64,000 bases of DNA, taken from positions 1 to 64,000 of the forward strand of contig NZ_AAWS01000020.1 of assembly GCF_000169175.1 (NCBI RefSeq), read 5' to 3'. Position 1 is the stretch's first letter. Each line of letters opens with the position of its first letter. Source of the stretch: Microscilla marina ATCC 23134 (lineage in GTDB: Bacteria; Bacteroidota; Bacteroidia; Cytophagales; Microscillaceae). Positions 41,724-51,456 of this stretch are shown here, in pieces. The position numbers and the translations under genes are program-made. Under the pieces are notes generated by a model. The model saw only the letters and a program-made list of their open reading frames with translations. It searched no databases and was not told the DNA's origin.

Positions 41724-42881
41724 ATGGATAAAACAGAGATTATAAAGCGTAAATATGTAGTAGTGACCAGTATTATTCTATGGTTAATAGTGGCTAGTGT
41801 AAGCATTAGCGAGAGTGTATTTTTTTATAAAGTAAATAACCGACCAGTACCCATGGGGCGCATATTAATATGGGATATTAGTTGGGTTATGTGGCTATTG
41901 ATGACCCCTTATGTGCTACAGGCATTGCAGTATTTTTTGGGGCAAGTTCAACAAACTTGGCGTGTCATTACCAATGTTATACTATTCGCTTTTTTAATAT
42001 CTGTCGCTCAAGTATTGTTTGAAACCCTACTGGCTTACTTTTTATATCCCATATTTGACCAAGCCAAGCCTTTTACTGCTATACTCCTCAACGTACTTAC
42101 CTATAAAACCCACATTAATATATTGATTGTATTTGCCCTAGCGGGTATTACAACGGCTATTAGACACTGGCAAAACGCCAAACATTTGCAGCTAGAGCGT
42201 GAACAACAACAAGTCAGACTTAGCCAGTTGCAACAGCAGCTAACCGAATCAAAGCTAGAGTTGCTCAGGCGCCAGCTAAAACCTCATTTTCTATTCAACA
42301 CTTTGCATACCATTTCTGGATTAATCATTAAAGAAGCCTATGACCAATCGTTAGAAATGATTGCTAAACTTAGTGATTTACTGAGACTTACATTGCATTA
42401 CAACGATCAACAGCTGATCCCCCTTAGAGAAGAGATAAAACTGATGCGTTTATATCTTGAAATTCATCAAATAAGATTCGGAGACGATTGTCAGTTAAAC
42501 ATTAATGTGCCCCAATGCTACGAAAGTGCTTTGGTTCCCTCATTTATACTTCAACCTATTGCCGAAAATGCTATTACACACGGGGTAGTGCCTAATATGA
42601 ACAAGGGGTGCATCTCTTTGTCGGTAAGGTGCGAAAATGAGACGCTTTATATAGAAATAGCAGATAATGGAGTTGGGTTAAAAGATGGAGAAGCATTGAA
42701 AGAAGGTATAGGTATACAAAATTGCCGTAAAAGGTTAGATAGTTTATACAAGCAAAAACATGGTTTAGACCTTGAAGTCAAAAATGAAGGAGGGTTCTCT
42801 ACTGTGTTATATTTCCCGTATCAGGACAAAGAACTTAAAACAAGTCCCCAAAATGAACATCAAAGTATTGATAGTAGATGA
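41724..42881 (+). CDS. LytS-like membrane sensor histidine kinase (second system)
   Basis: 385 aa. Four hydrophobic segments lie within residues 12-145, with a Gln-rich coiled coil (about 150-180). The His_kinase motif LKPHFLFNTLHT holds phospho-accepting His188. The HATPase domain has an N box (FILQPIAENAITHG, Asn282) and G boxes. Like the kinase at 4667, it lacks a periplasmic sensor domain. The response regulator gene overlaps its end by 29 bp, so translation is probably coupled. Confidence 0.93.
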   Translation: MDKTEIIKRKYVVVTSIILWLIVASVSISESVFFYKVNNRPVPMGRILIWDISWVMWLLMTPYVLQALQYFLGQVQQTWRVITNVILFAFLISVAQVLFETLLAYFLYPIFDQAKPFTAILLNVLTYKTHINILIVFALAGITTAIRHWQNAKHLQLEREQQQVRLSQLQQQLTESKLELLRRQLKPHFLFNTLHTISGLIIKEAYDQSLEMIAKLSDLLRLTLHYNDQQLIPLREEIKLMRLYLEIHQIRFGDDCQLNINVPQCYESALVPSFILQPIAENAITHGVVPNMNKGCISLSVRCENETLYIEIADNGVGLKDGEALKEGIGIQNCRKRLDSLYKQKHGLDLEVKNEGGFSTVLYFPYQDKELKTSPQNEHQSIDSR

Positions 42882-43644
42882 TGAACCCATTGCCCGTGAA
42901 ATGATAAACATTTTATTGGCAGAACATACTGGTCTGCAAGTGGTAGGCGAAGCCAGTAATGGGGAGGAAGCGCTTAAACTAATAGATACTCAAACACCCG
43001 ACTTACTGTTTCTTGATATTCAAATGCCAGGAATGACAGGTATTAGCCTGGCGCAAAAGTTTGCGGGTTTTTACGGACATTTGGTGTTTGTAACTGCCTA
43101 CGATGAATATGCACTTGCCGCGTTTGAACTTAACGCCATTGATTATTTGCTGAAACCGTTTACCAAAAAGCGCTTTCATCAAACGATTGAAAAAGTGCAA
43201 AGTAAGTTTCAACAAGCTTCACTGAATCGTGTGGAAGATAAATTACTTCAACTGGCTCAAGACTATAGTCAACTTAAAGCACAAGTTCAGCCTACACTTA
43301 TTGACAGTAATGATACTTACCTGAGTAGGTTTGTGGCACGTCAAGCTAATAAAATAGTATTTATAGATATTGTAGAAGTAGAAGCTATAGTAGGAGCAAG
43401 CGACTACATAGAAGTACACCATGCAGGCAATAAAAGCTTGGTGAATACTACCCTTCAGGAAACTGCGGCTCGCCTGAACCCAGAAGATTTTCTCCGGATT
43501 CATCGGTCTTATATTTTACCTATCAGACAAATCAAAGAAGTAGTGCCACACTTTAACGGAGAGTATTTTTTTGTGATGAAAAATGGGCAAAAATACAAGT
43601 CAGGGCGTACTTACAAGACTCAAGTACAACAACTATTTCAATAA
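42853..43644 (+). CDS. LytTR-family response regulator (second system)
   Basis: 263 aa from the ATG at 42853, where a normal receiver domain begins (MNIKVLIVDDEP); the frame stays open upstream, but that extension has no family counterpart. Receiver: Asp9-Asp10, phosphoacceptor Asp55 (LFLDIQMPGMTG), and the KPF lysine. LytTR DNA-binding domain at about 160-260 (IEVHHAG, FLRIHRSYILPI). The gene overlaps the kinase gene by 29 bp. Target unknown; the next gene downstream (43805, FG-GAP protein) is on the same strand and a plausible target (inference). Confidence 0.94.
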   Translation: MNIKVLIVDDEPIAREMINILLAEHTGLQVVGEASNGEEALKLIDTQTPDLLFLDIQMPGMTGISLAQKFAGFYGHLVFVTAYDEYALAAFELNAIDYLLKPFTKKRFHQTIEKVQSKFQQASLNRVEDKLLQLAQDYSQLKAQVQPTLIDSNDTYLSRFVARQANKIVFIDIVEVEAIVGASDYIEVHHAGNKSLVNTTLQETAARLNPEDFLRIHRSYILPIRQIKEVVPHFNGEYFFVMKNGQKYKSGRTYKTQVQQLFQ

Positions 43645-43804
43645 AGATAAGCCCCTAACAGTTGGCCGAGAAAAACACTCAGTTAGCCGATTGATCCCTG
43701 ACAAATAGCAAGTTATATGTTTAATTGCTTTTCAAATAAAGGTAATAGCACCTAATCTTCGTAGTAGTGAAAACTTTACCAAGGTTTGCAAATCATATAA
43801 CCCA

Positions 43805-45796
43805 ATGAAAACACTTAACCAATACCTAATTGCTTTTTTATGTTGTGTACTGCCTTATATAGCAGTGGCTCAACAGTTTGAAAAGATTACCAGCTCAACC
43901 ATTGCTTCTGATATTGCTGCTTCGCGTTCTGTTGCTTGGGTTGATGTAAATGGAGATGGATTTTTAGATGCTTTTGTGTCTAATGGACGAAAAGGAGGAG
44001 AAAATAATAGCCTATACATCAACCAACAAGACGGTTCTTTTACAAAAAAAACAAACGACCCTTTGGTGCAGGATAAGATGCCCTCTGATGGTGCCACTTG
44101 GGGTGATGTAGACAATGATGGAGACTTAGATGTGTATGTAGTGAACTGGTATGGTAAAGCCAATTTGTTCTACCTTAATGATGGTAAAGGAAATTTTACC
44201 CAAATAAAAAATAGTAACATTATTGCGGGCAAATTCTCAGAAACAGCTTGCTGGGCAGATTATGACAAAGATGGTGATTTGGATTTGTATGTAACCAATT
44301 CGGAAGGAGAACGCAATGTGCTGATTAAAAACAACGGAGATGGGCGTTTTACTGTAGATAACAGCCAAATAGTGTCTAAGGCCACCAAAAGCTCCAGAAG
44401 CGTTAACTGGGTGGACTTTGACAATGACAATGACTTAGATCTTTTTGTATCTAATGAAGGAAATGCTACCAATGAATTATACATCAACAATGGAGACAAA
44501 GGTTTTAGTGCATCTACCAATCATGCAGTGGTCACTTCACGGGCATCGTCTATGAGCAGTGCTTGGGGCGATTATGACAATGATGGTGACCTTGATTTGT
44601 TTGTAGCAAATTTTAAAGGAAAAAACAAATTGTTTCAAAATGATGGGAAGGGTGGGTTTGTTCAGGCTACTAACTCAGGAGTACAGGAAACGGCTTATTC
44701 TTTTGGGTCTATATGGGGTGACATAGACAACGACGGTGACCTCGACTTGTTTGTAGCGAATGCTACATTTACTGACACCAAAGTGAAAAACTTTCTCTAC
44801 TTGAATAATGGCAATGGAACCTTTACCAAAGTAACCAATGACCCAGTGACTACCTATCAGGGAGCTACCTTTGGGGCTGCTTTAGGAGATTATGACAACG
44901 ATGGTGACTTGGATTTATTAACTGCCAATACCTACAAAGAAGCAGAGGCTAATGGTTTATATCGTAACAAGGGAAACAACCACCACTGGCTTAATATTTC
45001 GTTGAAGGGTGTCGTATCTAATGCCTCGGCAATAGGTGCAAAAGTGAGAGTAAAAGCCACTATGCGAGGTAAAAGCATATGGCAAATGCGTGAAATTTCT
45101 GCTCAGTCAGGGTATAACTGTCAAAATAGCCTAAGAGTGCACTTTGGGTTGGGTGATGCCCAAAAAGTAGACTCTTTGGTGATAGAGTGGCCTTTAGGCA
45201 TCAAAGAACACTTTGTTAATGTACAAACAAAGAAATTTATGTCTTTTCAAGAGCCTGTAACCAAAGGCTTTTTGAGAGTAAATTTCAAAACAGCCAAACT
45301 TCAATATAATATTCAAGAAACAGTAAGTTTTGTAAATACAAGCCTAACTGACACCAGCGAAAGTGTTGCTTATAGCTGGGATTTTGACGGTGATGGAACA
45401 GAAGATGCAATGGATGAAAACCCAAACCACATATATGATCAGGCAGGAACGTATGCCGTAAAATTGACCATTATCAATGCGTTAGGTAGTCATTCAATTA
45501 TCCGCCCAAATTACATTCAAGTACTTGACCCTAACGGGGTAGATAGAGGTTTTTTACCCGAAGTAGCCATTTATCCTAACCCATTTGTTGATTATCTTAG
45601 AGTTTACACTGATAAATCTCAATTAAAAAAACTGATTTTATATGATGTGAAAGGGCGGCAAATAGGGTGTCAGGAGTTTAAAGAGGGGCAATCAAATACA
45701 ATATGGCAAAGCCAACACTTGCCCAAAGGCACCTACTCTATAACTTTACTGTTAAGTAATGGAGCGTCTAAAAGCTTTAGGGTATTGAAAATGTAA
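43805..45796 (+). CDS. Secreted FG-GAP/VCBS + ASPIC/UnbV + PKD protein with T9SS sorting tail
   Basis: 663 aa. A signal peptide (1-22) is followed by six or seven FG-GAP/VCBS blades (about 25-390), each with a calcium-binding DxDxDGDLD motif (WGDVDNDGDLDVYV, WADYDKDGDLDLYV). Next come an ASPIC/UnbV domain (about 405-475, SLRVHFGLG), a PKD domain (about 490-575, YSWDFDGDGTED) and a C-terminal type A sorting domain of the type IX secretion system (about 585-663, VAIYPNPFVDYLRVY to YSITLLLSNG). It should be carried across the outer membrane by T9SS and shown on the surface; adhesion or polymer binding is inferred. Confidence 0.9.
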   Translation: MKTLNQYLIAFLCCVLPYIAVAQQFEKITSSTIASDIAASRSVAWVDVNGDGFLDAFVSNGRKGGENNSLYINQQDGSFTKKTNDPLVQDKMPSDGATWGDVDNDGDLDVYVVNWYGKANLFYLNDGKGNFTQIKNSNIIAGKFSETACWADYDKDGDLDLYVTNSEGERNVLIKNNGDGRFTVDNSQIVSKATKSSRSVNWVDFDNDNDLDLFVSNEGNATNELYINNGDKGFSASTNHAVVTSRASSMSSAWGDYDNDGDLDLFVANFKGKNKLFQNDGKGGFVQATNSGVQETAYSFGSIWGDIDNDGDLDLFVANATFTDTKVKNFLYLNNGNGTFTKVTNDPVTTYQGATFGAALGDYDNDGDLDLLTANTYKEAEANGLYRNKGNNHHWLNISLKGVVSNASAIGAKVRVKATMRGKSIWQMREISAQSGYNCQNSLRVHFGLGDAQKVDSLVIEWPLGIKEHFVNVQTKKFMSFQEPVTKGFLRVNFKTAKLQYNIQETVSFVNTSLTDTSESVAYSWDFDGDGTEDAMDENPNHIYDQAGTYAVKLTIINALGSHSIIRPNYIQVLDPNGVDRGFLPEVAIYPNPFVDYLRVYTDKSQLKKLILYDVKGRQIGCQEFKEGQSNTIWQSQHLPKGTYSITLLLSNGASKSFRVLKM

Positions 45797-45821
45797 TATT
45801 GTAAGTAAATTATTTATTTAG

Positions 45822-45868
45822 CTGACTCTGAGCGTGTTTGTACAATACGTTCAGGGTCAGTTTTTTTT
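45822..45868 (+). terminator. Terminator of the FG-GAP gene
   Basis: 14-bp stem (45822-45835 with 45847-45860, two G-T pairs) and eight T. Confidence 0.87.
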
Positions 45869-45915
45869 GTTTAAGTACTATAGTCAGGCAGTAATAGGCA
45901 TTCTTTTAAATTTTG

Positions 45916-45923
45916 TATATTTG
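45916..45923 (+). promoter_or_regulatory. Possible -7 box of the VWA/DUF2201 gene
   Basis: TATATTTG fits TAnnTTTG; no good -33 box at the right spacing. It would give a 5' leader of roughly 100 bases. Confidence 0.35.
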
Positions 45924-46030
45924 TGAAGAGAGCAATTTTTATTTTTTTGATAAAAACAACCACGAACAATAGCTAACACAAACTTTTTACCGTATTAAAT
46001 TGGAGTTATTGTTTATACTAGGAGAAAAGA

Positions 46031-47257
46031 ATGCAAAACGACGAACAAATATTAGAGGACGTGTCAAAAGTAAGTATTCAATTACTTTTACAAGAGCCTT
46101 TTTATGGACACTTTTTTACAGGTTTGATAAAAAAAGTAAGTAAAGAAATTGATACACTGGCTGTGGGGTATCACAATAGCTTGATTACTTTGTATATTAA
46201 CTCTAAGTTTTGGACAGATTCGCTTACCAACGAAGATTTTAAGTATGGAGGAATCAAACACGAAATCTTACACATCGTTTTCAAACATATATTCCGTTAC
46301 AAAAGCTTTAGCCAAAAAACCATCTTTAATGTAGCTGCTGATATAGTTGTAAATCAGTATGTGGCTGCTAACCAACTGATTGAAGGAGCTGTACTGCTAA
46401 GTAATTTTCCTGAGCTAAACCTAGAGCCCCATCAACACGTCAACCATTATTATAATGCACTGCTTGATTTGTACAATAAATTTGCTGACGGCAAAAATGA
46501 GGAGGAAGCAGAAGGCAATGAGGCTTGGAAAAACCTGAAGAATTTTTTGGATCAGGATGCTGAAAACCAAAAACGCCACTCTTTTTGGAAAGAAATAGAT
46601 AAACTATCAAGTGCTGAAAAAGATATTGCCGAAGCTGCGGTTAACCAAGCATTAGAAAATACGTTGAAGAGGGTAAAGTCTAAAGATTTTGGCAAATTAC
46701 CAGCAGGTTTACAGCAATACCTCGAAGAATTTGAAAAGTCTATGGTGCCAATAGTAAATTGGAAAAGGGTATTAAAGCTTTTTGCCAATAGCAGTAGTCG
46801 CACCGAAATCAGAAATACACTGCGACGACCGTCTAAAAGGTATGGCACAAACCCTGGCATTAAAGTAAAAAAGAAACAAAAACTCTTAATTGCTATAGAT
46901 ACCTCTGGAAGTATCAATATGGAAGAACTTAAAGATTTTTTTAATGAAGTATACCATATATGGAAACAAGGAACAGAAGTGTTTGTAATAGAGTGTGACA
47001 CTGCTATTCACTCAGAGTATTATTATAGTGGTAAAACCCCTAAAACAGTAAGTGGAGGAGGAGGAACTGCCTTTGAACCACCATTGCAGTATGCCAATGA
47101 TGTATACCGCCCCGATGCATTAATTTACTTTACAGATGGTTATGCTTCAAACCCTACAGTAAGGGCTGTTTGTCCTTTGTTGTGGCTCATCAGTAAAGAA
47201 GGATCTGACCTTGAATATTTACGCGACTTCCCTGGAAGAAAAGTCAAAATGATATAA
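46031..47257 (+). CDS. DUF2201 putative metallopeptidase + VWA-like domain protein
   Basis: 408 aa, no signal peptide. The N-terminal half matches DUF2201_N, a putative metallopeptidase-like domain, with His77-Glu78-x-x-His81 (HEILH). The C-terminal half (about 283-408) is a VWA-like domain with MIDAS motifs DTSGS (290-294) and FTDG (367-370). Such proteins usually pair with a MoxR-type AAA+ ATPase as a metal-insertion or chaperone machine; no ATPase gene is beside it here, so a partner may lie elsewhere. Enzyme activity is not shown; the function is uncertain. Confidence 0.82.
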   Translation: MQNDEQILEDVSKVSIQLLLQEPFYGHFFTGLIKKVSKEIDTLAVGYHNSLITLYINSKFWTDSLTNEDFKYGGIKHEILHIVFKHIFRYKSFSQKTIFNVAADIVVNQYVAANQLIEGAVLLSNFPELNLEPHQHVNHYYNALLDLYNKFADGKNEEEAEGNEAWKNLKNFLDQDAENQKRHSFWKEIDKLSSAEKDIAEAAVNQALENTLKRVKSKDFGKLPAGLQQYLEEFEKSMVPIVNWKRVLKLFANSSSRTEIRNTLRRPSKRYGTNPGIKVKKKQKLLIAIDTSGSINMEELKDFFNEVYHIWKQGTEVFVIECDTAIHSEYYYSGKTPKTVSGGGGTAFEPPLQYANDVYRPDALIYFTDGYASNPTVRAVCPLLWLISKEGSDLEYLRDFPGRKVKMI

Positions 47258-47442
47258 TTACCATTGATAAAATGGATATGGGTAACATAATTACTGAACT
47301 TGTTCTCCCTAAAATGTTTTTATATAAATTTAGAATAATTAATTATAATTCCATCCTTTAAAAGTAAGTAACTTGTATGGCTATATGTTAATCAATTGTT
47401 CTTGCTTTTAAGTAATGTCTTAACTTGTAATTTTTAACCAAT

Positions 47443-47856
47443 ATGACTCATTACCCAAAAGAATGTTTAAAAGATGTCAAAGTATACTTTGAAATAGAAG
47501 CTGCAGCTGATAATGATTGGATTACTGTACATTGGCAGGGCTTTCAGAAGATTGAAAGGTCAAAAGCAGGAATGCTCAAAGAGTTAGAAGTAATTAAAGC
47601 TACTGGTAGAACTAAAGTTTTAAACTATAACACCGCAATCAAAGGTCCTTACCCGGTAGGTATAGACAAATGGATAGCTGAAGAGTGGTTGCCTAAAGCG
47701 GCTAGTTTAGGACTAAAGCACGCCGCTACTATTGTATCGAGCAACATTTTTGCTTCGCTTTCAGCAGAACAAACTGAGATGGCTTTTGACGGCGGAATTA
47801 CTTATAAAAACTTTGAAGATGAAGGGGCTGCTATAAGATGGTTAAGCAGTGTTTAA
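47443..47856 (+). CDS. SpoIIAA-like (STAS-related) protein
   Basis: 137-aa cytosolic protein with the alternating strand-helix plan of SpoIIAA-like domains: VHWQGFQ, RTKVLNYNT, then WLPKAASLGLKHAA and a closing FEDEGAAIRWL helix, which is characteristic of this group in Bacteroidota. Relatives are anti-sigma-factor antagonists or CRAL/TRIO-linked lipid proteins; the classical serine phosphosite is not evident, so partner switching is uncertain. It is a single gene; the two SpoIIE phosphatases in this window (7920, 31291) would be natural partners if it is phosphorylated, but that is a guess. Confidence 0.62.
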   Translation: MTHYPKECLKDVKVYFEIEAAADNDWITVHWQGFQKIERSKAGMLKELEVIKATGRTKVLNYNTAIKGPYPVGIDKWIAEEWLPKAASLGLKHAATIVSSNIFASLSAEQTEMAFDGGITYKNFEDEGAAIRWLSSV

Positions 47857-47952
47857 AATTTACTTTATACATTCTTTGACATAAATAATAGCTGTTATTT
47901 ACCCATAAAAACTTTCAATGTAACTTTATGTTGGAATATCAGGCATTGTAAA

Positions 47953-48013
47953 AACAAAACTGCCCTCTTGATGTTAGGTCTAACCTTAGACCAAAGTAAC
48001 AACAAGAGGGTTT
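47953..48013 (-). terminator. Terminator of pdxJ
   Basis: Outer stem CCCTCTTG (47963-47970) with 48003-48010, enclosing an inner hairpin GGTCTAA/TTAGACC (47977-47992). On the minus strand a run of T follows. Confidence 0.75.
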
Positions 48014-48023
48014 TATTATGCCT

Positions 48024-48737
48024 TTATTGTAACTCCCTCAAATACATTTGGATAGTATTTTCTAAACCATAATACAAGGCATCACAAATCAATGCATGCC
48101 CAATAGACACCTCTTTCAACGCAGGGATTTGGTGTTTAAGATATTGCAGGTTTGTTAAGTCCAAATCGTGCCCTGCATTGATTCCCAACCCCAGACTATT
48201 GGCAAGTTTAGCACACTCGACATAAGCTTCTATGGCTTGTTCACAGTCTTTGCTGTATTGTTCGGCGTAAGGGCCTGTATAAAACTCAATGCGGTCAGCT
48301 CCTACCTTAGCCGCTCCTGTTATTAAATCCTTTGCTGGATTGATAAAAATAGAAGTACGCATACCATAAGATTTTAACTCTGCAATTGTTTCAGTCAAAA
48401 AAACTTCATACTTAATGGTGTCCCAGCCCGTATCTGAGGTTAATACATCTTCTGCATCAGGTACCAGTGTTACTTGGGTTGGTTTTATTTTCTTAACCAA
48501 CTCCAGAAAACGCCCATTTGGATTACCCTCAATGTTAAACTCCGTGGTTACCACTTTTTGCAAATCCATTACATCCTGATAGCGGATATGCCGTTCGTCA
48601 GGGCGTGGGTGAACTGTGATGCCCTGTGCGCCAAATCGTTCACAATCTTGTGCTACCTTTATTACATCAGGGTTGTTGCCACCTCTGGCATTTCTTAAAG
48701 TAGCGACTTTGTTGATATTTACACTAAGTTTGGTCAT
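48024..48737 (-). CDS. pdxJ: Pyridoxine 5'-phosphate synthase
   Basis: 237 aa, standard length. It condenses 3-amino-2-oxopropyl phosphate with deoxyxylulose 5-phosphate in the last ring-forming step of vitamin B6 synthesis. Landmarks: [15 protein letters not shown] at the start, [40 protein letters not shown] and NAGHDLDL, matching phosphate- and substrate-binding loops of this TIM barrel. It is transcribed alone, divergent from the YqeY gene 105 bp away. Confidence 0.95.
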   Translation of the reverse strand: MTKLSVNINKVATLRNARGGNNPDVIKVAQDCERFGAQGITVHPRPDERHIRYQDVMDLQKVVTTEFNIEGNPNGRFLELVKKIKPTQVTLVPDAEDVLTSDTGWDTIKYEVFLTETIAELKSYGMRTSIFINPAKDLITGAAKVGADRIEFYTGPYAEQYSKDCEQAIEAYVECAKLANSLGLGINAGHDLDLTNLQYLKHQIPALKEVSIGHALICDALYYGLENTIQMYLRELQ

Positions 48738-48842
48738 TTTAGTAGTTTTTATGTAAATTTACTTTATTATTCAAAATCAAAACACTCTATAAATCAGTAT
48801 ATAAAACAAATAATCCAAGAAAAAACCTAAAACTAAAAAGAT

Positions 48843-49295
48843 ATGAGTTTAAAAACCCAAATAGATGCTGATATTAAAGATGCTATGAGGGCAAAAGACA
48901 AAGAGTCTTTACGTGCGTTGCGTGCAATTAAATCATTAATTTTATTAGAAGAAACCAAAGAGGGCAAAACTGGTGAGCTAAGCGAGGAGGATGAAATACA
49001 GCTTTTAAGCAAAGCAGCTAAACAAAGACGTGAATCTGCCCGGATATACCATGAACAAGGTAGAGCTGAGTTGGCAAAAAACGAAGAAGATGAGATTGCC
49101 ATCATTGAAAAGTACCTGCCCAAACAATTATCAGAGGATGAACTATCTGCAAAACTCAAAGAAATTATTCAACAAGTAGGAGCATCAAGCCCTAAAGATA
49201 TGGGCAAGGTGATGGGATCTGCCTCTAAAGCTTTGGCTGGCCAGGCAGATGGCAAAGCAATTGCCAGTATGGTAAAAACTTTATTGGCAAACTAA
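48843..49295 (+). CDS. GatB/YqeY-domain protein
   Basis: 150 aa, a full-length YqeY: N-terminal helical part (SLKTQIDADIKDAMRAKDK, then LRALRAIKSLIL) and a C-terminal domain like the tail of GatB (EKYLPKQLSEDELSAKL, then DMGKVMGSASKALAGQADG). In GatB this domain helps bind tRNA during transamidation; free-standing YqeY proteins are widely kept but not clearly assigned. It is followed after 3 bp by the CvpA-like gene, so the two are one operon. Confidence 0.9.
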   Translation: MSLKTQIDADIKDAMRAKDKESLRALRAIKSLILLEETKEGKTGELSEEDEIQLLSKAAKQRRESARIYHEQGRAELAKNEEDEIAIIEKYLPKQLSEDELSAKLKEIIQQVGASSPKDMGKVMGSASKALAGQADGKAIASMVKTLLAN

Positions 49296-49298
49296 AAT

Positions 49299-49814
49299 AT
49301 GCAAATAGCAGCATTAATACTAGATGCAATGGTATTGCTCCCTATGGCATGGGGAGCTTATATTGGCTTCAGAAAAGGGCTACTGTCAGAAGTGGTAAGC
49401 ATCTTGCACTATTCTATTGCCTTCATTATATGCTTCAAAGTAGTAGGTTTATTATTAAGCCTTTTGCGCGAACACGCTTTTAAGTTCAGTGTAGAAGCAT
49501 ACCCCAGACTTGTATTTGTTTTAGGTGCGCTATTAGCCATAGTCCTTTTAGATAAGATTGGCGATCACTTTAAAACAGAAATAGACTACGACTTTCCTGG
49601 AAGCTGGGATAATATTATTGGAGCAGTCATTGGTTTGTTCAAATATGCCATTATCATGACATTTTTAATTTGGACTCTAGAAGGAACTGGAAGTTTTAAG
49701 GCCAAAATGGAGAAAAAATCTATTTTGTATAGCACTATCAAAAAGATAGGGAAAGAATTAGCAGGGAAGAAAAACAAAAACAATATCTCAGATATGATTC
49801 GAAACTCTATATAA
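49299..49814 (+). CDS. CvpA-family membrane protein
   Basis: 171-aa inner-membrane protein with four hydrophobic segments (about 5-25, 28-50, 70-90, 105-130). The WGAYIGFRKGLLSEVVSIL motif and the GxxxG-like ends fit the CvpA family, first found as a colicin V production gene and now linked to envelope integrity. The last 40 residues are basic and cytoplasmic. It starts 3 bp after yqeY, so it is co-transcribed. Confidence 0.85.
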   Translation: MQIAALILDAMVLLPMAWGAYIGFRKGLLSEVVSILHYSIAFIICFKVVGLLLSLLREHAFKFSVEAYPRLVFVLGALLAIVLLDKIGDHFKTEIDYDFPGSWDNIIGAVIGLFKYAIIMTFLIWTLEGTGSFKAKMEKKSILYSTIKKIGKELAGKKNKNNISDMIRNSI

Positions 49815-50447
49815 TCTGTTTTACCAAGTGTAGATTCAATACAGAAAAGCCTTGAAATCAAATAAATCATTCTATAATTTTCAAGGTTTTAACGTGAGAA
49901 CTGCCTATATTTTCACTGTACCATTCAAACATTTTCTTTTCATTAGATGAACCTCTAAAGAATTCTCTCTGTTTTTTACTTAAAACTTACGCTTTGCCAA
50001 AAGCACTTGTTTTGAATTATCAGGGGTTTATGTTTATTTTACGTCTTAGCTAGTAGATGTGTTTTGGAAGCAAGCCATTGAAACATTATTAAAAAGAAAT
50101 ATTAATATAATAGCCTGTTTTCTTTCGCTTATCAAACCTTACAAATAAGTGGGTAAAAATGATGTTATAATAGATGAAAAAAATGCTCTATATTAACACC
50201 TACTTCAGTACTGGTTATAAATATTGCTTAGTAATAGTGTTAGTATTGTTCAAAAAAATGCATGTATTGGGTTGATGCAACTTATATAAATAAATTTAAG
50301 CAGATACCTAAAGTTCTGACTTTAGCGTTGTTACTTTGAGTGCCGAATAGTACAATAAAATTATCATAAAAGACAAATAAAGATAATTCAGTCATGCCAA
50401 ATACTTATTTGGCATAGCTTGTTAAAATAAACTTAAATAAGAAAATT
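49815..50447. other. Gene-free AT-rich region
   Basis: 633 bases before the CBS-domain gene. A 33-codon frame at 50174 is too short to call. TTTG-type promoter words occur but none with correct spacing. Confidence 0.4.
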
Positions 50448-51113
50448 ATGATCGCCGAAGAGCTAATTAATCACATGATTCCACCATTAAAACCGACAGA
50501 CTCTATAAACAAGGGGTTGACCTGGATGGAAGAATTACGTGTTAATCAGCTTCCTGTAGTTGATAATGGTGAATATATAGGTTTAATCGGTGAAGATATT
50601 ATATACAAATACAACAATCAAAATGCTTTGATCAAAGACCTTCAGTTATTTGGTCAAGACATATTTGTATCTTATTACCAGCACTTTTACGACGTATTGA
50701 AGGTAGCTGATACTTATGGGGTAGATGTAATACCTGTGTTAGGGGAAGAAAATAACTTTTTAGGAGTTGTTACAATGAATGATACCTTAAGCGCATTTGC
50801 AAAATCTACTGCAATGAAAGAGCCCGGCAGTATCTTTGTTTTATGGATGGATCAGAGAGACTACTCACTTACAGAGATCAGCCGTTTGGTCGAATCTAAC
50901 AATGCCAAGATTTTAAGTACTTATATTGCCACAGACAATCAAGATCCATCAAAAATCAATGTAACTATAAAAGTAGATAAAACAGACCTGGCTCGTATCA
51001 TTTCTACTTTTGAACGGTTTAGCTACAGAATTATAGCTAAATTTCAAGCCGCTGAAAACCAGGAAATAGATAAAGAACGTCTGGATATTTTATTCAGATA
51101 TTTAGATTTGTAA
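50448..51113 (+). CDS. CBS-domain-pair protein
   Basis: 221 aa. Two CBS domains span about residues 1-125 (MIAEELINHMIPPLKPTDSI and IPVLGEENNFLGVVTMNDTL); the rest is a mixed alpha/beta extension ending RLDILFRYLDL. CBS pairs bind adenine nucleotides and sense energy state. It heads the envelope gene cluster and is followed (343 bp) by the NAD kinase gene; I recall this neighbourhood from other Bacteroidota. No enzyme domain is attached, so its partner is unknown. Confidence 0.85.
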   Translation: MIAEELINHMIPPLKPTDSINKGLTWMEELRVNQLPVVDNGEYIGLIGEDIIYKYNNQNALIKDLQLFGQDIFVSYYQHFYDVLKVADTYGVDVIPVLGEENNFLGVVTMNDTLSAFAKSTAMKEPGSIFVLWMDQRDYSLTEISRLVESNNAKILSTYIATDNQDPSKINVTIKVDKTDLARIISTFERFSYRIIAKFQAAENQEIDKERLDILFRYLDL

Positions 51114-51456
51114 CGGTTAAACTAGTATTCTTTCAAAAAGTTGTAAAAGTTAGGTTTGAGTGTACAACTAAACAAGACCTGAGTCGTATTTGTTATAATA
51201 TAAATAACACAGATCATTCTATTATCACCATTCTTTAATATATCACCATTCACTATCCATACAGATGGTGACGGTTCTTTGCGCTCAAAATATTAACAAT
51301 AAAACACAATATACCAGCAAGTTATAAATCTGGAATTTGCTTGATTCATAGTCTGGAAAGTGTATGTTATGTAGCAATAATTTATTCTTATATTATCAAT
51401 GAGGGTAATTATTCAATATGATACATTTTTCTTCGTTAGTCAAATAGTTTGAACGA
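51114..51456. other. Gene-free region before nadK
   Basis: 343 AT-rich bases. A short direct repeat ATCACCATTC is seen around 51225-51252. A near-consensus TAGTTTG lies 6-12 bases before the nadK ATG, one base short in spacing. Nothing else recognised. Confidence 0.35.

Noticed and set aside
50174-50275. 33-codon hydrophobic frame before the CBS gene
   Set aside because: Too short and without promoter or conserved pattern; could be chance.
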